NCBI GenBank assembly: GCA_947088195.1
Contig: CAMUFS010000120.1
Location: 1 to 8,334 of the forward strand
From: an uncultured Clostridia bacterium
GTDB lineage: Bacteria; Bacillota; Clostridia; Lachnospirales; Lachnospiraceae
Reading direction: 5' to 3'
DNA: 8,334 nucleotides
A model generated the notes under the pieces. It searched no databases. It had not been told where the DNA came from and worked only from the letters and a program-made list of their open reading frames with translations. Shown here piece after piece: positions 6,109 through 8,334 of this stretch. Position 1 is the first letter of the stretch, and each line of letters opens with the position of its first letter. The position numbers and the translations under genes are program-made.

Positions 6109-7596
6109 ATGGCAATACGAATTTATCCAAAGAAGCATTTTCAAAAAGCAAGAGCTGGAAATGGTGCTGAAATCCTAAAAAAGTTAGAAGGATATTTAAA
6201 AAATAGTAGTGGAAAGCCAATTCAGATTTTATGTGGATTCTGGAAGGATCAGGCAGAAGCGATTACATATCAGGAGTTACGGGAAGCGATAAAGGAAGGT
6301 TTACTTACTAAAGCAATTTTTCAGGAATGGTCGAAAGACTATTCTTTTTTAGTTCATAATCAGTTAAGCTTTTTGTGGAAGGATGCATTAACAGCAGGTT
6401 CCATGAGTCAACCGATAACCGTTGGTCTTGCTTCTTATACTTTTAACGTGGAGACTCCAGCAATTATGGCATGGATAGCAGAACATAGTGCAGAGTTTGT
6501 GACAGCCTCTGTGATAGAACAGAAAGAAGCAATAAAAGCGCTTCTGGCACGTTCTGTAATAGAACACCATAGTGTAGATGAGCTGGCGAAGTTTATCAGA
6601 CCATGTATTGGACTTACAAAGCCACAGGCAAAGGCAAATCTTCGGTATTATGATAGTATTGTAAAGACTTTGAAAGAACAACATCCACGAATGAAGCAGG
6701 ACAGCATACAACGTAAAGCGAGAGAGGCAGCCGCTAAATACGCAGAAAAGCAGCACCGGCAGCGGGCTTTGACCATTGCAATGACAGAGATGGCATCTGC
6801 ATATAATAAAGGAGCAGATGAGGGAATCCGTCAAGCGCAGAATCAAAATCTGATAGGAAAGGTTATGAAGCGTTGGTGTACGTCTGGAGATGATGCTGTG
6901 TGTGGACAGTGTAGCGAGTTGGATGGGCTTGAAATTGAGATGGATAGTACATTTCCTTTTAAGGGGAGATGGCATACAGGAGATGATCTCACACCACCAG
7001 CACATCCAAGATGTGCATGTGCTGTAGAATATATAGAGATAGAACCTGTGCGAACAGATAATGTGGCTCAGGAAATAAAAGAAGTTTCTAATGGTGCAGA
7101 AGATGTAGAAACAAATATGCAAAAGCTTGGTGAGATAGAGATAGATAAGGTGGATGAGGCTCTGGAATATTATGAGAATTTGTTTCGGGATGATATAGTG
7201 GAAAATGTACTGGTAATTGACAAATATGGAAGAGTATACTATGCGAAAGGAGATAGTTCTGGTGTAGATATTGGTAAAATAGATCTGACTGGAGCTTATA
7301 TTACACATAATCATCCAGCAAGTAATGGAATCTTGTCTTTTGGAAAAGATGATTTTGATTTTTTAAGAAATCATCAGGACATAGCAGGATTGAGATGTGT
7401 AAATGAAGAGTATAATTATTTTGTTTCTGTGTTGAAAGATATGTCTGAAGTGATATATAATAATATATATAAGGAAGCTTTCTTATATTATGAGGAAGAG
7501 GAGTTTGAGGTTCAGCATAAGACGATGGAAATTCTAAAGAGAGAAGGGTATGTTAATTATGTCAGACAGAAAATTGACAAAGGAACAGAAAGATAA
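6109..7596 (+). CDS. MuF/SPP1 gp7-like minor head protein with C-terminal HNHP (JAB/RadC-like) domain
   Basis: Minor head protein that normally associates with portal and DNA inside the capsid and helps head morphogenesis. The ATG at 6109 is preceded by GGGAAGGAT (6092-6100). Residues ~1-210 are the helical N-terminal part; residues ~215-310 are the MuF core with a cysteine/histidine cluster: Cys257, Cys265-x-x-Cys268 and HPRCAC at 299-304. SPP1 gp7 is about 300 residues, so the 495-residue length reflects an added C-terminal region. After an acidic linker (315-345) comes a compact domain with ENVLVID at 365-371, then strand-loop-strand and THNHP with His400 and His402, followed by Ser410 and Asp414/Asp415, then VNEEYNYFVSV. 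The E...HxHP...S...D arrangement resembles JAMM/JAB metalloproteases and RadC, but the Asp is one residue later than usual. MuF proteins with variable C-terminal effector domains are known as polymorphic toxins in temperate phages; an effector role here is inference. GC falls to about 30% in this part. The 3' end overlaps the next gene. Confidence 0.85.
   Translation: MAIRIYPKKHFQKARAGNGAEILKKLEGYLKNSSGKPIQILCGFWKDQAEAITYQELREAIKEGLLTKAIFQEWSKDYSFLVHNQLSFLWKDALTAGSMSQPITVGLASYTFNVETPAIMAWIAEHSAEFVTASVIEQKEAIKALLARSVIEHHSVDELAKFIRPCIGLTKPQAKANLRYYDSIVKTLKEQHPRMKQDSIQRKAREAAAKYAEKQHRQRALTIAMTEMASAYNKGADEGIRQAQNQNLIGKVMKRWCTSGDDAVCGQCSELDGLEIEMDSTFPFKGRWHTGDDLTPPAHPRCACAVEYIEIEPVRTDNVAQEIKEVSNGAEDVETNMQKLGEIEIDKVDEALEYYENLFRDDIVENVLVIDKYGRVYYAKGDSSGVDIGKIDLTGAYITHNHPASNGILSFGKDDFDFLRNHQDIAGLRCVNEEYNYFVSVLKDMSEVIYNNIYKEAFLYYEEEEFEVQHKTMEILKREGYVNYVRQKIDKGTER
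7542..7548 (+). promoter_or_regulatory. Ribosome binding site inside the MuF gene for the overlapping small gene
   Basis: AGAAGGG lies 10 nt before the ATG at 7559 and only 1 nt before the in-frame ATG at 7550, so the start at 7559 (MSDRKLTKEQK) is favoured. Because the site lies within the MuF coding region, the small protein would be translated from the same message just as ribosomes finish MuF. Confidence 0.55.
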
Positions 7597-7858
7597 GCTT
7601 CAAAGTATTATAAAAGAGTGGATAAGAGAAGTGGATCAGTGTTTTGATGCATATAAAGATGAGGATAGTTATCCCAATCGGCTAGATGGACCGCAGACAT
7701 GGGAACTTGCAAAAATACAAATGAAATATAAAAAAAAGATTAATGAGGAGCTTGGTATAGATTTTTATAAAGATGTGGCGAAAGTAGAAAAAAGCAAATA
7801 TAAGAAGTTTTCTGATATAATAGTAAAAAATCCAAATGGATTTCCGAAATTGCCATGA
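7559..7858 (+). CDS. Small overlapping protein; candidate immunity partner of the MuF C-terminal domain
   Basis: No characterised function recognised. From the ATG at 7559 the product is 99 residues, rich in Lys, Asp and Glu, predicted mostly helical, without signal peptide or membrane segment. Visible features are an N-terminal amphipathic helix (KLTKEQKDKLQSIIKEWIREV), an LDGPQTWELAKIQMKYKKKI segment and a Pro/Lys-ending tail. The gene overlaps the end of MuF by 38 nt in another frame, shares its low GC (about 32%), and is followed by a terminator, so it appears expressed with MuF and not essential to the head operon's logic. Small cytoplasmic proteins encoded directly after polymorphic MuF effectors commonly act as immunity proteins, which makes that the leading hypothesis. 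Alternatives are an accessory head protein or a chaperone for MuF. An ATG at 7550 would add three residues. Confidence 0.72.
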   Translation: MSDRKLTKEQKDKLQSIIKEWIREVDQCFDAYKDEDSYPNRLDGPQTWELAKIQMKYKKKINEELGIDFYKDVAKVEKSKYKKFSDIIVKNPNGFPKLP

Positions 7859-7881
7859 AAAGAATAGAATAAGGGATTCAT

Positions 7882-7907
7882 AGGCTGTCAGATGACAGTC
7901 TTTTTTT
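7882..7907 (+). terminator. Intrinsic terminator downstream of the MuF/small-gene pair
   Basis: AGGCTGTC (7882-7889) pairs with GACAGTCT (7894-7901) around the 4-nt loop AGAT, an 8-bp stem with one G-U pair, followed by a run of seven T (7901-7907). It is placed in the middle of the head operon, 23 nt after the small gene and about 40 nt before the XkdF-like gene. Late genes downstream therefore need read-through or antitermination, since no convincing promoter is visible in 7908-7946. Confidence 0.8.
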
Positions 7908-7946
7908 GTGCAGATACCAAAAAAATCGCAGAAGGGAGATAACAGA

Positions 7947-8334
7947 GTGAAAAAGTTTTCTGAGTTAATTCAGAAATCCGTCGGGAAATCGGAAGACATA
8001 TTAAAAGGACGATTTAAGGTTATGAAATCAGATGATGAGAAAATGCTTGCTTTTGGTTGGGCTAGTGTTTCCATGCGTGTGGATGGGGAACTGGTTGAGG
8101 ATTGGCAGAATGATATTGTGGAACCGGAGGAATTAGAAAGAGCGGCCTATGATTATGTTCTTTTATATCGTGAAGGCGGAGAAATGCATGAAAGAGGTGG
8201 AGCTGCTGTTTTAATTGAAAGTATAGTATTTACAGAGGAAAAAATGCGTGTGATGGGGATTTCAATAGGAACTCTTCCAGTTGGTTGGTGGATTGGATTT
8301 AAAGTTACGGATAAAGATGTATGGAACAAAGTGA
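7947..8334 (+). CDS. XkdF-like putative phage prohead serine protease, 3' truncated by the window
   Basis: Probable head maturation protease or scaffold-linked protein of the XkdF family (named for the PBSX prophage gene). The GTG start at 7947 has an AAGGGAG ribosome binding site (7932-7938) at 8-nt spacing. The frame is open for 129 codons to the window edge, with no stop; the TGA formed by the last bases is in another frame. Recognisable family features are FGWASVSMRVDGELVEDWQ, DIVEPEELERAAYDYVL, the conserved EMHERGG with His81, IESIVFTEEK, and PVGWWIGFKVTD at 111-122. In relatives a protease domain of this kind acts in head maturation; His81 as a catalytic residue and the serine partner are inference. 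Location after portal and MuF is the expected place. The rest of the gene, probably followed by scaffold and major capsid genes, lies outside the window. Confidence 0.88.
   Translation, partial: MKKFSELIQKSVGKSEDILKGRFKVMKSDDEKMLAFGWASVSMRVDGELVEDWQNDIVEPEELERAAYDYVLLYREGGEMHERGGAAVLIESIVFTEEKMRVMGISIGTLPVGWWIGFKVTDKDVWNKV

Noticed and set aside
6388..7314. 308-residue minus-strand open frame inside the MuF gene
   Set aside because: Antisense shadow rich in Cys, Ile and Ser, with no recognisable domain and opposing a clearly conserved + gene.
7451..7471. AT-only stretch with ATATAT arms as a hairpin or regulatory site
   Set aside because: It lies within coding sequence (VIYNNIYK), is low complexity, and would form only a weak A/U stem.
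7550..7596. Frameshift joining the MuF protein to the small downstream frame
   Set aside because: MuF has its own stop, the small frame has its own ribosome binding site and ATG, and no slippery heptamer is evident in the overlap, so two genes are simpler than a broken or recoded one.
1..8334. tRNA, rRNA, insertion sequence or attachment site
   Set aside because: No cloverleaf-like gene, transposase or terminal inverted repeats were seen; the window is filled by phage replication, packaging and head genes.

Overview
This window is a stretch of a temperate, tailed (Caudoviricetes) phage or prophage of a low-GC Gram-positive host, most likely a gut Clostridia/Lachnospiraceae-type bacterium. 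The evidence is the AT-rich composition (roughly 30-45% GC by hand counts), strong AGGAGG-like ribosome binding sites, GTG/TTG starts, all genes on the + strand with 3-8 nt gaps or small overlaps, and a gene order typical of Firmicutes prophages with PBSX/Mu-like heads. No integrase, attachment site, tRNA or host gene is present, so integrated versus free phage cannot be decided here.

Layout. Positions 1-1622 hold the 3' part of a replicative primase-helicase (Toprim plus DnaB/RecA-type helicase), which is the end of the replication region. A 75-residue hypothetical protein (1635-1862) follows. Next is a coiled-coil plus sigma-70-region-4-like helix-turn-helix protein (1910-2365) of the type that usually sits at the end of the early region and switches on late genes. 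The gap 2366-2493 carries a candidate extended -10 promoter followed by a strong intrinsic terminator, so it looks like the late-gene control point. Then come terminase small subunit (2494-3231), terminase large subunit (3224-4705), a DUF935/Mu gp29-like portal (4716-6104), a MuF/SPP1 gp7-like minor head protein with an added C-terminal HNHP (JAB/RadC-like) domain (6109-7596), a small overlapping gene (7559-7858), a second intrinsic terminator (7882-7907), and the 5' part of an XkdF-type putative prohead protease (7947 to the window edge).

How the genes work together. The replication helicase precedes the putative late regulator. The regulator would permit transcription into the packaging/head operon. 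The terminase pair cuts and pumps DNA through the portal, the MuF protein attaches to the portal/head interior, and the XkdF-like protease would mature the head. The most interesting part is the MuF C-terminal domain plus the small overlapping gene. Together they form an AT-rich insert-like module ending at its own terminator, with the architecture of a MuF-type polymorphic effector (carried in the virion) and a cognate immunity gene. That functional reading is inference. A second unexpected signal is a pair of identical 15-bp repeats, each containing a perfect 10-bp palindrome, 22 bp apart inside the small terminase gene. They are translated in two different frames, so they look selected as DNA (candidate pac/terminase or regulator site).
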